Assembly: GCF_000238055.2 (NCBI RefSeq)
Contig: NZ_KE148312.1
Location: 937,201 to 1,001,200, forward strand
Direction: 5' to 3'
Origin: Oribacterium parvum ACB1
GTDB taxonomy: Bacteria > Bacillota > Clostridia > Lachnospirales > Lachnospiraceae
DNA length: 64,000 nucleotides
The number at the start of each line of letters is the position of its first letter. Position 1 is the first letter of the stretch. The notes below the pieces were generated by a model that did no database searches, had not been told where the DNA came from, and saw only the letters and a list, made by a program, of their open reading frames with translations. This document shows, piece after piece, positions 1-9,153 of the stretch. The position numbers and the translations under genes are program-made.

Positions 1-1878
1 TATCTTTTTCAAAAACGCATCAATATCGAAATGCAAGGGTTTACCAATATGAATACGGCTGTTTTCCGTTTCTTCCAGCCCCTCTTCCGCCATAAGCTTT
101 TCCTCGTACAGTTTTTCTCCGGGGCGAAGTCCGGTGTATTGAATCTTGATATCCATATCCGGCTTAAAACCGGAAAGACGAATAAGATTCCGAGCTAAAG
201 TATCAATCTTTACCGGAGACCCCATATCCAGGACAAAGATTTCTCCTCCCTTTGCAAAACTTCCCGCTTCCAGTACAAGGCTTACCGCCTCCGGAATAGT
301 CATAAAGTAACGGATGATATCCGGATGGGTTACTGTAACAGGACCACCCTTTTCGATTTGCTTTTTAAAAATAGGGATTACAGAGCCATTGGATCCCAAA
401 ACATTTCCAAAGCGAACCGCAACAAACTCCGTATGAATATTGTGGAATACAGTTCCATCTCCGGCCTTATCCGCATTTTCCATTCCCTTATGGGTATAAA
501 GTTGTGGAATCTCTTCCGCCTTTCCTGCTTTTATTTTGGCATCAAAAGCTTGGATAATCATTTCGCAAAGACGTTTGCTTGCACCCATGATATTGGCGGG
601 ATTGACCGCCTTATCGGTGGAAATCAGCACAAAGCGCTGACAGCCGTGCGTCAGTGCGGCATATGCCGTTTTATAAGTCCCCAATGCATTATTCTTAATG
701 CTCTCACAAGGGCTTTCTTCCATCAAAGGAACATGCTTATGTGCGGCTGCATGATAAACAATATCCGGGCGATAATCCTCAAAAACCTGAAACATACGAC
801 GGGAATCTCTGACCGAACCGATTAATACCGTAAGACGCAGATTGGGATATTTCTCTTTCAGCTCCAACTGAATACTGTAAGCATTGTTTTCATAGATATC
901 AAAGATAATCAGTTCCTTCGGGTTATGCGCCGCTATCTGCCTGCAAAGCTCCGATCCGATGCTTCCGCCTCCACCGGTAACCAGTACGGTTTTCCCGTTG
1001 ATAAAACGAAAAACATCCTCCAAGTCAACACGAATAGGGTCTCTTCCCAATAGATCTTCTACAGAGACATTTCTCATCGCGGAAACTGTTACTTCTCCAA
1101 GAACCAACTGGTACATGCCGGGGAGGTTTTTCAGTTCACAACTGGTTTCATTACAGATATTCAAAATATCACGGCGCTGTTCTGCCGTGGCAGAAGGAAT
1201 TGCCAAAAAAATCTTATCGACAGCAAACTTTTCAACTGCTTCCAAGATACTTTCTCTTCCTCCTACAACAGGAATATTGTCAATCAGTCTTCCCCACTTG
1301 TTTTGGTTATCGTCGATAATACATACCACGTCGCCCCCCACTTCACCGGCACGATGAATGTCACGAACCAGCATCTGTCCTGCTGCCCCTGCCCCAATCA
1401 CCATAATACGCGACTGTATTCTCTTGGAATTGATTTTCCGAATCAGAAGAATAAAGCGATAGGAAAAGCGAATCCCCAGAACCGCAAAATACTGAAGCAA
1501 TGCTCCGATAAAATAATAGGAAACCGGCATTCTGCGAAAAAGTATGGTAATTCCTACTATGTGGAAGAGGGAGCTGACCATGGTTGCCAAACTGACTCGA
1601 AGCAGCTCCGAGTAACTGGCAAACCGCCATATACTCTTATATAATTTCAAATACCAAAAAACTGCCAAAGAAAAGAGGACGTAAATGGGGAGAAATCTCC
1701 TCCAAGCTTCTATATATGGAGGATCAATCATCGAGAACCGCAGATCAAAGCGTAACCACAAGGCAATAAGATAAGAAATCCCCAGTGCCAAGGCATCGTA
1801 AATCATAAGTCCGAAGGCCACAATATGCCAGTGTTCTAATCGAAATCCGTCCTTCTTTTTTTTCAATTCTTTTTCCAT
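1..1878 (-). CDS. CapD/WbpM-like nucleoside-diphosphate sugar epimerase/dehydratase (C-terminus cut by window edge)
   Basis: Membrane-anchored polysaccharide biosynthesis enzyme of the CapD/WbpM/FlaA1-long group, which usually makes 4,6-dehydrated UDP-HexNAc for capsule or glycan synthesis. The first ~120 residues hold about four hydrophobic helices. A nucleotide-binding-like stretch (GAGAAGQ) precedes the NAD-binding motif VTGGGGSIGSE near residue 300. The SDR catalytic region is STDKAVNPANIMGASKR near residue 416, with Met in the usual Tyr place, as in this subfamily. Conserved LRPGEKLYEE lies near the cut end. 626 codons are visible and the stop is outside the window. The start at 1878 follows GGAG. 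The exact sugar substrate cannot be read from sequence. Confidence 0.93.
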   Translation of the reverse strand, partial: MEKELKKKKDGFRLEHWHIVAFGLMIYDALALGISYLIALWLRFDLRFSMIDPPYIEAWRRFLPIYVLFSLAVFWYLKLYKSIWRFASYSELLRVSLATMVSSLFHIVGITILFRRMPVSYYFIGALLQYFAVLGIRFSYRFILLIRKINSKRIQSRIMVIGAGAAGQMLVRDIHRAGEVGGDVVCIIDDNQNKWGRLIDNIPVVGGRESILEAVEKFAVDKIFLAIPSATAEQRRDILNICNETSCELKNLPGMYQLVLGEVTVSAMRNVSVEDLLGRDPIRVDLEDVFRFINGKTVLVTGGGGSIGSELCRQIAAHNPKELIIFDIYENNAYSIQLELKEKYPNLRLTVLIGSVRDSRRMFQVFEDYRPDIVYHAAAHKHVPLMEESPCESIKNNALGTYKTAYAALTHGCQRFVLISTDKAVNPANIMGASKRLCEMIIQAFDAKIKAGKAEEIPQLYTHKGMENADKAGDGTVFHNIHTEFVAVRFGNVLGSNGSVIPIFKKQIEKGGPVTVTHPDIIRYFMTIPEAVSLVLEAGSFAKGGEIFVLDMGSPVKIDTLARNLIRLSGFKPDMDIKIQYTGLRPGEKLYEEKLMAEEGLEETENSRIHIGKPLHFDIDAFLKKI

Positions 1879-1906
1879 GAATACTCAGTCACTCCATGTT
1901 GTTGAT

Positions 1907-2410
1907 TTATGCTTTAAAAGGAAATTTCTCTCCGGGACTTACCGTAACATCCTCTACCGTTTCCTCTCCCTTTGTAATGATATAATGTACGGCATACTTC
2001 CGGAAAAAGCTGCCATATTCCGTATCCGTGGACTTGGTATAACGGAAGTCCTGAATGAAAGCTTCATTTGCAATATTTTTCATCAGTTCATCCATAAAGA
2101 CAGCCAGGGCTTCCTGACTTACATTATCAACAATCTCCACCTGGACCTCCACGGTCTTTGATGCATTATCTCCGGAAATGTTTAAGTTCTTTACAAAAGG
2201 ATAATCCTTCGGATTCATCTCATCCAAAACATCATCATGAATCTGGTCAAAATCCATAGGAATATCCACATCTGCCGCCGCAGTCGTCATAACCGGAGTT
2301 TCCTTGGTTCCATATGTCGGCTTACAGGAAGAGAGAGTCAAAAGAGTAAGACCCGACACTACAATATAAATCCCGACTTTGTGCAAACCATTCTTTTTTT
2401 CTCTGTTCAT
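1907..2410 (-). CDS. putative lipoprotein, unknown function
   Basis: A 167-residue secreted protein. It begins with a basic N-terminus, a hydrophobic core and a lipobox LTLSSC, so it is probably a lipidated surface protein. The ATG at 2410 is preferred over a longer frame because AGGTGG precedes it and the signal peptide then has normal length. The mature part is acidic, with no domain I recognise. The region around residues 45-165 could be one small alpha/beta domain. It lies 28 bp upstream of the CapD-like gene on the same strand and may be co-transcribed with it, suggesting a cell-envelope role. That link is inference only. Confidence 0.75.
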   Translation of the reverse strand: MNREKKNGLHKVGIYIVVSGLTLLTLSSCKPTYGTKETPVMTTAAADVDIPMDFDQIHDDVLDEMNPKDYPFVKNLNISGDNASKTVEVQVEIVDNVSQEALAVFMDELMKNIANEAFIQDFRYTKSTDTEYGSFFRKYAVHYIITKGEETVEDVTVSPGEKFPFKA

Positions 2411-2509
2411 TTTTATCCACCTGTCCTTGTCATTTAAGCTTGTGAGCCCCAATCCTTCATTTCATAACGGCTATTATACCATGCTTCTCCCGTATTTCTA
2501 GGAAAAACT

Positions 2510-2544
2510 GTCAAAGAAAAGGAGCCGTGAGGTTCCACGACTCC
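2510..2544 (-). terminator. rho-independent terminator of ppdK
   Basis: On the minus strand, GGAGTCGTG and CACGGCTCC form a 9-bp stem (one U-G pair) followed by TTTTCTTT. It lies 35 bp past the ppdK stop. Confidence 0.85.
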
Positions 2545-2578
2545 TTCAAACTCAACTCCCTCTAACCGGGTAATTCTA

Positions 2579-5212
2579 TTACTTTCTCGGATTCTTAATC
2601 TCAGCCTGTGCTGCAGCAAGACGTGCTACCGGCACACGGAATGGAGAGCAAGATACATAGTCTAAGCCGATATTATGGCAGAACTCAACGGAAGACGGAT
2701 CTCCACCGTGCTCACCGCAGATTCCTACATGTAAGTGAGGATTAACCGGCTTTCCTAAGTCGATAGCCATCTTCATCAGCTTTCCTACACCGACCTGATC
2801 CAGCTTGGCAAACGGATCGGACTCGAAAATCTTACTATCATAGTAAGCATTCAAGAACTTTCCTGCATCATCTCTGGAGAAACCGAAAGTCATCTGTGTT
2901 AAGTCATTGGTTCCAAAGCAGAAGAAGTCTGCATTCTTTGCAATCTCATCCGCGGTGAGACAAGCTCTCGGAATCTCAATCATGGTACCTACCTGGTAAG
3001 CAAGCTTCACGCCGGCCTTCTTGATTTCCTCATCAGCAGTCTCAACAACGACCTTCTTAACAACGTTGAACTCTTTTACTTCGGAAGTAAGCGGAATCAT
3101 GATTTCCGGCTCAAGCTTCCAATCCGGATGCTTCTTCTGTACGTTGATTGCCGCACGGATAACAGCCTTTGTCTGCATAACGGCAATCTCCGGATAAGTT
3201 ACAGCAAGACGCAGTCCTCTATGTCCCATCATCGGGTTGAACTCATGTAAGGAAGTGATGATATCCTTGATTTCCTGAACGGACTTATTCTTTGCCTTAG
3301 CCAGCTTCTCAATCTCCTCTTCCTCCTGCGGTACGAACTCATGGAGAGGCGGATCTAAGAAACGAATGGTAACGGGATTCCCCTCAAGAGCTTCATAAAG
3401 AGCCTCGAAGTCACCTTGCTGGAAAGGAAGAATCTTCTCTAAAGCTTCTTCTCTCTCTTCCTTTGTATCGGAAACAATCATCTCACGGAAAGCGAAGATT
3501 CTCTCCGGATCGAAGAACATGTGCTCTGTACGGCAAAGACCGATTCCTTCAGCACCAAGCTCCCTTGCCTTCTTTGCATCGGCAGGAGTATCGGCATTGG
3601 TACGAACAGCAAGCTTTCTGTACTTATCAGCCCATCCCATGATACGACCGAACTCACCGGCGATGCTTGCATCTACTGTCGGAATAAGTCCCTCGTATAC
3701 ATTTCCTGTAGTTCCGTCGATGGAAATGCAGTCTCCCTCATGGAAGGTCTTTCCGCCGAGAGTGAACTTCTTGTTTGCCTCGTCCATAACGATATCGCCA
3801 AGACCGGCAACACAGCAAGTTCCCATTCCACGAGCAACTACGGCTGCATGAGAAGTCATACCGCCACGAACGGTTAAGATACCCTGTGCCACCTTCATTC
3901 CGGTGATATCCTCCGGAGAAGTCTCTAAACGTACTAAAACCACCTTTTCGCCACGAGCTGCCCAAGCTTCAGCATCGTCTGCGGAGAATACCACCTTACC
4001 GCAAGCAGCTCCGGGAGATGCACCGAGTCCCTTTCCAAGCGGAGTGGCAGCCTTCAACGCCTTCTGATCAAACTGCGGGTGAAGAAGGGTATCCAGGTTA
4101 CGAGGATCGATCATGGCAACTGCCTCTTCCTCGGTACGCATTCCTTCATCTACTAAATCACACGCAATCTTAAGTGCTGCCTGTGCGGTTCTCTTACCGT
4201 TTCTGGTCTGGAGCATGTAAAGCTTTCCGTGCTCAACGGTGAACTCCATATCCTGCATATCTCTGTAGTGCTTCTCCAGAGTACTGCATACCTCTGTAAA
4301 CTGCTTAAATGCCTCCGGGAACTTCTGCTCCATCTCATTGATGTGCATCGGTGTACGAACACCGGCTACTACGTCTTCTCCCTGTGCATTGGTTAAGAAC
4401 TCACCGAAAAGTCCCTTGTTTCCGGTTGCCGGATCTCTTGTGAAAGCCACACCGGTTCCGCAATCGTCACCCATGTTACCGAATGCCATGGACTGTACGT
4501 TTACGGCTGTACCCCAAGAATAGGGGATGTCGTTGTCTCTACGATAAACGTTTGCACGGGGGTTATCCCAGCTGCGGAATACCGCCTTGATAGCACCGAA
4601 AAGCTGTTCCTTCGGATCGCTCGGGAAATCCTTACCGATCTTCTCCTTATACTCTGCCTTAAACTGCTCTGCAAGCTCATGAAGGTCTTCTGCGGAAAGC
4701 TCAACGTCCTGCTTAACGCCCTTTTTCTCCTTCATCTTGTCGATGAGTTCCTCGAAATATTTCTTTCCAACCTCCATAACAACGTCGGAGTACATCTGGA
4801 TAAATCTTCTGTAGCAGTCCCAAGCCCATCTGGGATTTCCGGACTTCTCTGCGATAACTCTTACTACATCTTCATTCAAACCAAGGTTTAAGATCGTGTC
4901 CATCATACCCGGCATAGAAGCTCTTGCACCGGAACGAACGGATACAAGAAGAGGATTCTCATGGTCTCCAAACTTCTTTCCCGTAATTTCTTCCATCTTC
5001 TTGATATGCTCTTCAATCTGTCCCATGATTTCCGCATTGATTTCTCTGCCGTCCTCATAGTACTGTGTACAAGCCTCTGTTGTGATTGTGAAGCCCTGCG
5101 GAACCGGTAAACCGATATTGGTCATCTCCGCAAGGTTTGCTCCCTTACCGCCAAGAAGCTCTCTCATACTTGCGTCACCCTCCGTGAAGAGGTAAACCCA
5201 CTTTCTTGCCAT
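2579..5212 (-). CDS. ppdK: pyruvate, phosphate dikinase
   Basis: Interconverts pyruvate + ATP + Pi and PEP + AMP + PPi; in anaerobic Clostridia it often works in the glycolytic direction with PPi. At 877 residues it is the usual length. Visible parts: the N-terminal ATP-grasp domain (GGKGANLAEM, then SVRSGARASMPGMMDT), the swivelling phosphohistidine domain with catalytic His455 in GGMTSHAAVVARGMG, and the C-terminal PEP/pyruvate barrel with GLCRTEHMFF and the C-terminal GICGEHGGDP. The ATG at 5212 follows TAAGGAGG. It stands alone, with its own terminator downstream and a 196-bp leader region upstream. Confidence 0.98.
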   Translation of the reverse strand: MARKWVYLFTEGDASMRELLGGKGANLAEMTNIGLPVPQGFTITTEACTQYYEDGREINAEIMGQIEEHIKKMEEITGKKFGDHENPLLVSVRSGARASMPGMMDTILNLGLNEDVVRVIAEKSGNPRWAWDCYRRFIQMYSDVVMEVGKKYFEELIDKMKEKKGVKQDVELSAEDLHELAEQFKAEYKEKIGKDFPSDPKEQLFGAIKAVFRSWDNPRANVYRRDNDIPYSWGTAVNVQSMAFGNMGDDCGTGVAFTRDPATGNKGLFGEFLTNAQGEDVVAGVRTPMHINEMEQKFPEAFKQFTEVCSTLEKHYRDMQDMEFTVEHGKLYMLQTRNGKRTAQAALKIACDLVDEGMRTEEEAVAMIDPRNLDTLLHPQFDQKALKAATPLGKGLGASPGAACGKVVFSADDAEAWAARGEKVVLVRLETSPEDITGMKVAQGILTVRGGMTSHAAVVARGMGTCCVAGLGDIVMDEANKKFTLGGKTFHEGDCISIDGTTGNVYEGLIPTVDASIAGEFGRIMGWADKYRKLAVRTNADTPADAKKARELGAEGIGLCRTEHMFFDPERIFAFREMIVSDTKEEREEALEKILPFQQGDFEALYEALEGNPVTIRFLDPPLHEFVPQEEEEIEKLAKAKNKSVQEIKDIITSLHEFNPMMGHRGLRLAVTYPEIAVMQTKAVIRAAINVQKKHPDWKLEPEIMIPLTSEVKEFNVVKKVVVETADEEIKKAGVKLAYQVGTMIEIPRACLTADEIAKNADFFCFGTNDLTQMTFGFSRDDAGKFLNAYYDSKIFESDPFAKLDQVGVGKLMKMAIDLGKPVNPHLHVGICGEHGGDPSSVEFCHNIGLDYVSCSPFRVPVARLAAAQAEIKNPRK

Positions 5213-5408
5213 CTTTAACCTCCTTATATGTCTCTCTTACAAATGAATGTAAAGAAGATAAGTTTGAATGCTGTACATGATGTACATTTTCCTGTTTGAA
5301 ACCCGTGCTTTCCCTAAATATAGGCAAATACGCACTAAGCGGAATTATATACGACAGGGCATTTTAAGTAAAGGGACGAATGGGATAAATCCGGATTTTT
5401 TCATATTT

Positions 5409-6110
5409 CTATGCCTTAAATCGATAGCCTACGCCCCAGATTGTTTCAATGTACTGCGGTTTTACCGCATTACTCATTTCAATCTTCTCACGAAGCTTTT
5501 TGATATGCACCGTCACCGTCGCAATATCCCCGATTGAGTCCATCTTCCAGATCTCTTGGAAAAGCTCTTCTTTTGTAAATACCCGGTTCGGATGCGCTGC
5601 AAGAAAGGCCAAAAGGTCAAATTCACGGGAGGTAAAACTGACTTCCTTGCCGTCTACAAAAACCCTCCTTGCCGTTGTATCGATACGCAGTCCGCGTATC
5701 TCTATGATTTCATTTTCTTCTTTTCCGCTGTCTCTAAGTCTCTTATAGCGGGATAGATGCGCCTTCACCCTCGCCACCAGTTCACTTGCTGAAAAAGGCT
5801 TGGTCAAATAATCATCCGCCCCAAGTCCAAGTCCTCGAATCTTATCGATATCATCCTTTCTGGCTGAAACCAAAAGAATAGGGATATCTTTTTTTGCTCG
5901 AAGCTCCTGTGTAACGGAAAAACCGTCCCTACCGGGAAGCATAAGATCCAAAATCAGAAGATCGTAGTCCGTGCTAAGAGCCCGTTGCAGCCCCTTTTCC
6001 CCGTCCTTTTCCATATCCACTAAAAAGCCGGAAAGCTCCAGATAGTCCTTCTCCAGTTCTGCAATAGAGGCATCATCCTCCACGATTAAAATTCTCTGTT
6101 TCTCATCCAT
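5409..6110 (-). CDS. OmpR/PhoB-family response regulator
   Basis: A 233-residue two-component regulator. The receiver domain (1-120) has the acidic pocket E11-D12-D13, the phospho-acceptor Asp55 in LILDLMLPG and the switch Lys104 in LTKPF. A winged-helix DNA-binding domain follows (about 135-232; FTSREFDLLAFLAAHPNRVF and the ending WGVGYRF are typical). It is followed on the same transcript order by no further gene and is preceded 50 bp upstream by its cognate sensor kinase. Targets are unknown. Confidence 0.95.
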   Translation of the reverse strand: MDEKQRILIVEDDASIAELEKDYLELSGFLVDMEKDGEKGLQRALSTDYDLLILDLMLPGRDGFSVTQELRAKKDIPILLVSARKDDIDKIRGLGLGADDYLTKPFSASELVARVKAHLSRYKRLRDSGKEENEIIEIRGLRIDTTARRVFVDGKEVSFTSREFDLLAFLAAHPNRVFTKEELFQEIWKMDSIGDIATVTVHIKKLREKIEMSNAVKPQYIETIWGVGYRFKA

Positions 6111-6160
6111 ATATTTCCCCTTCCTTTGGCGAAAGAAATGATTCTCCGAATCAAACTCTG

Positions 6161-7210
6161 CTATGACTTCGTACCACTCTCCATAAAGTATTTTCTGAGC
6201 ACAAAATGAATGCTTGTTCCTTCTCCCAACTCACTTTCGGCCCAGATACGTCCCCCGCTGTCCTCTATAATCTTTTTTACAATGGATAAGCCTATGCCGG
6301 AGCCCCCTGTTTCCGTTCCTCTTGCTGTGTCCGAGCGAAAAAACCGTTCAAAGATATACGGTAAATCCTTTTTTTCTATTCCCTTTCCATTGTCTTTTAT
6401 AACAATTTCGACAAAATCACCTGCATCCAAAAGACTGAACTGAATCTTCGGCTCTTCTTTATCCATATATTTTACGGCATTGGAGACAATATTGTTTAAA
6501 ACCTTCCGTAACTGCTCCGGATCCGCAATGACCTCCACCGTGTCTTCCACAAAAAAATCGGTACCGAACTGAAAGCCCAGACTGTCCAAATCAACTGCAA
6601 TTTCCACACTATAGTCCTGAAAATATTCCAGTGCGGGCAGACGTACAAAATGATAGGGAATCCTGTTGGTTTCTATCTTCGCATAATAGTTTAACTCATC
6701 AATCAGGCGATTCATCTCCACTGCCTTATGATAAATCGTTTGCAGATACTTCCGTCTTTTTTCTTCTGTAGAAGCAACGCCTTCCAATATCCCCTCTGCA
6801 TAACCTCGAATTGCCGTAATCGGAGTCTTTAAATCATGTGCAATATTACTGACCAACTCTCGATTTTCCTCTTCATCCCGCATCTTCTCTTCCTGATTCT
6901 GCTTCAGCTTGATACGCATTTTTTCAAAAGCTTGCGTCAACTCCCCGAATTCGTCATGCGTCTCCGCTTCCAGGGTAAAGTTCAGGTCTCCGCCTTCGAT
7001 TCGTCTGGCGGCATTTTTTAAAGTATCAATCGGCTTAACTATTCCGTTATAAATCCAAGCCACAAGAAAAATACCGGCAATCACAAGAATAAATATATTT
7101 TGCTCCATTGTCGTAAGACCTTGTGTGGAGAGGAAAAAGAGGAAAATGGGCAAAAGTGTACTGACACAGAAGCTGACCGCAACTCTTCCCATTAAGCCAA
7201 GACTTTTCAT
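6161..7210 (-). CDS. sensor histidine kinase (HAMP-HisKA-HATPase)
   Basis: Partner of the response regulator 50 bp downstream. Two N-terminal membrane helices (about 8-30 and 37-55) are separated by only a few residues, so there is almost no extracellular sensor domain; it may sense the membrane or a partner protein. HAMP (about 56-108) is followed by the phospho-acceptor His125 in SNIAHDLKTP, then the ATPase domain with N box (NIVSNAVKY), DNGKGI and GGSGIGLSIVKKI. I chose the ATG at 7210 (349 residues) because AAGGAGGGG stands just before it; an in-frame ATG at 7231 is possible. Confidence 0.94.
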   Translation of the reverse strand: MKSLGLMGRVAVSFCVSTLLPIFLFFLSTQGLTTMEQNIFILVIAGIFLVAWIYNGIVKPIDTLKNAARRIEGGDLNFTLEAETHDEFGELTQAFEKMRIKLKQNQEEKMRDEEENRELVSNIAHDLKTPITAIRGYAEGILEGVASTEEKRRKYLQTIYHKAVEMNRLIDELNYYAKIETNRIPYHFVRLPALEYFQDYSVEIAVDLDSLGFQFGTDFFVEDTVEVIADPEQLRKVLNNIVSNAVKYMDKEEPKIQFSLLDAGDFVEIVIKDNGKGIEKKDLPYIFERFFRSDTARGTETGGSGIGLSIVKKIIEDSGGRIWAESELGEGTSIHFVLRKYFMESGTKS

Positions 7211-7282
7211 CTCCCCTCCTTTCAGCACCATTACGAAATGCCCGTTTTATTGAACCCCTCCGTTTTATCGGATTCCTCCATT

Positions 7283-8404
7283 TCATCCTAGTATTTTTTC
7301 AGAAAACTCGAGTGCTGCAGCAATCACCGCGTCCATATCGTAATACTTATACTCACCGAGTCGCCCCCCGAAAAGCAGCTTCTCCTCTTTCTTCGAAAGC
7401 GCTTGGTATTGTTCATAAAGAGCCTGGTTTTTCTCATCATTAACCGGATAATAGGGTTCATCCCCCTTCTTCCACTCTGCACTGTATTCCTTGGAGATGA
7501 TGGTTGTCGGAATATCCTTTCCCTCTCGGTCCTTTCCGAAGGTAAACCACTTATGCTCGATAATTCTCGTATATGGACTCTCTTCATCCGTATAGTTTAC
7601 GGCTGCATTTCCCTGAAAGTTCGGAATCGAAAGCTCTTCTACCTCGAAACGAACCTTTCTATACTCCAGCTCCCCAAGACAGTAGTCATAATAGGCATCG
7701 ATTGCTCCTGTGAAAATGACCTTCTTTGCCCTACTCATCCACTCTGCCTTTTTTTTCAGAAAATCCACCGAAAGCTCTACCGGAACCCCTTCCAGCATCC
7801 TCTCTACCATGGCGGTATAACCCTCTACAGGAATTCCCTGATAGAGCGCATTAAAATAATTGTTGTCATAGCTGAGACGCACCGGAAGACGGCGAATGAT
7901 AGAAGCCGGTAAGTCCTTGCAGGCTCTTCCCCACTGCTTTTTCGTGTACCCCTTAATCAACTTCTCGTAAATCTCTTTTCCGACAAGAGAAATCGCCTGC
8001 TCTTCCAGATTTTTCGGTTCTGTAATGCCAGCCTCCCGCCTTTCCGCTTCAATCTTTTCTGCGGCTTCCTCCGGTGTAATGACTCCCCACATTGCATTAA
8101 AGGTATACATGTTGAAAGGAAGCGAATAGATTTTTCCCTTGTAATTGGCTATTGGGGAATTCGTAAAACGGTTGAATTCCGCAAACTGCTGTAAATAATT
8201 CCAAACCTTCGTATTGTTTGTATGGAAAATATGCGCTCCGTAATGGTGAACCATAATCCCATTTTTCTCATAGGAATATACATTGCCTCCGATGTGGTCC
8301 CGCTTGTCGATGACGAGGACCTTCTTTCCTCTCTGCTTCGCCTCATGTGCGAATACGGCGCCGAAAAGTCCTGCCCCTACTACAAGGTAATCCAAATCTT
8401 CCAT
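7283..8404 (-). CDS. glf: UDP-galactopyranose mutase
   Basis: Flavoenzyme that converts UDP-galactopyranose to UDP-galactofuranose for surface glycans. 373 residues, the normal family length. It has the N-terminal FAD dinucleotide fold (VVGAGLFGAVFA), the family signature MVHHYGAHIFHT, the conserved KGYTKKQWG segment and RLPVRLSYDNNYF. Its reading frame ends 72 bp before the histidine kinase start. With the CapD-like gene it suggests that this organism makes a Galf-containing surface polymer. The start at 8404 follows AGAGGAG. Confidence 0.97.
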   Translation of the reverse strand: MEDLDYLVVGAGLFGAVFAHEAKQRGKKVLVIDKRDHIGGNVYSYEKNGIMVHHYGAHIFHTNNTKVWNYLQQFAEFNRFTNSPIANYKGKIYSLPFNMYTFNAMWGVITPEEAAEKIEAERREAGITEPKNLEEQAISLVGKEIYEKLIKGYTKKQWGRACKDLPASIIRRLPVRLSYDNNYFNALYQGIPVEGYTAMVERMLEGVPVELSVDFLKKKAEWMSRAKKVIFTGAIDAYYDYCLGELEYRKVRFEVEELSIPNFQGNAAVNYTDEESPYTRIIEHKWFTFGKDREGKDIPTTIISKEYSAEWKKGDEPYYPVNDEKNQALYEQYQALSKKEEKLLFGGRLGEYKYYDMDAVIAAALEFSEKILG

Positions 8405-8533
8405 ACTCTACTCCTCTTCTATGTATCGACAATCTTTCAGACTATTTTAACAAATTTTCACTCTTTATTATAGCTGTCTACGTATTTTAACCGAGAAAAT
8501 CTTTACTCTATTCATACTCCGCCGTCTAGCAGA

Positions 8534-8582
8534 ATGGGTCCGAAATGGAGACACAATCATAGTACCTCTTTTTCAGACCCAT
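8534..8582. other. long imperfect hairpin between ohrR-like gene and glf
   Basis: ATGGGTC pairs with GACCCAT, and the next GAAATGGAG / CTCTTTTTC segments also pair 7 of 9, giving an extended stem with a loop of about 15 nt. No T-tract follows on either strand, so it does not look like an ordinary terminator. It lies 130 bp upstream of glf and could be a leader structure. Confidence 0.4.
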
Positions 8583-8640
8583 CCTACATAAAAGCTATTC
8601 ATAAACTCGCTTTTTCGCAGCTTCTTATCTCTCCCTGAAG

Positions 8641-9084
8641 CTAATCCTTCTGTTCGATAGCATCCAGCGTCCTGCTTAAAAGCTTCTTCATAACCAGCAT
8701 TTCTTCATCACTTAACGGAATACAGGCACGCATACCCACCGGAACCGACTTCGCAGTCTCCCGCAACTTCTCTCCCTCTTCTGTAATACGTACACAAAGC
8801 GCTCTTTCGTCTTCCTGATAACGGGAACGGCTAATCAAGCCCTTCTGTTCCAATCTCTTAAGGAGCGGAGTAAGCGTACCGGAGTCCAAATATAAGACCT
8901 CACCCAAATCCTTTACTCTTACTTCCTTCTTTTCCCACATCACCATCATGGTAATATACTGCGTATATGTCAAACCCAAGGGATCCAGAAAAGGCTTATA
9001 CCTTCTGGTTACTTCCTTGGCACATGCATAAAGAGGAAAGCAAAGCTGATTCTCCAATCTTAACGCCTCATATTCTCCCTGCAT
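8641..9084 (-). CDS. MarR-family regulator, OhrR-like (organic peroxide sensor)
   Basis: A 147-residue winged-helix repressor. The N-terminal segment LENQLCFPLYACAKEVTR matches OhrR proteins, and Cys15 is at the position of the redox-sensing cysteine. Conserved GLTYTQYITMMVMWE and LYLDSGTLTPLLKRLE follow. OhrR normally represses an ohr peroxidase gene; no ohr gene is in view, but thioredoxin reductase and thioredoxin lie immediately upstream on the same strand, so they may be linked in a thiol-redox response. A perfect 10-bp palindrome (GCAATATTGC, 9115-9124) precedes the gene. Confidence 0.88.
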   Translation of the reverse strand: MQGEYEALRLENQLCFPLYACAKEVTRRYKPFLDPLGLTYTQYITMMVMWEKKEVRVKDLGEVLYLDSGTLTPLLKRLEQKGLISRSRYQEDERALCVRITEEGEKLRETAKSVPVGMRACIPLSDEEMLVMKKLLSRTLDAIEQKD

Positions 9085-9114
9085 TATTCTTTCCTTCCCT
9101 TGTTATAAAATGGG

Positions 9115-9124
9115 GCAATATTGC
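9115..9124. promoter_or_regulatory. possible operator of the OhrR-like gene
   Basis: Perfect palindrome GCAATATTGC about 30 bp upstream of the start codon. It could be the self-regulation site. A second imperfect palindrome (TACATTCA...TGAATTGTA) overlaps the trxB stop at about 9152-9176 and is an alternative candidate. Confidence 0.3.
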
Positions 9125-9153
9125 TCATTCCGATTCAATCAACCCTTAACTAC

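Noticed and set aside
2434-2619. 61-codon minus-strand frame over the ppdK end
   Set aside because: It runs through the ppdK stop and its terminator; not a gene.
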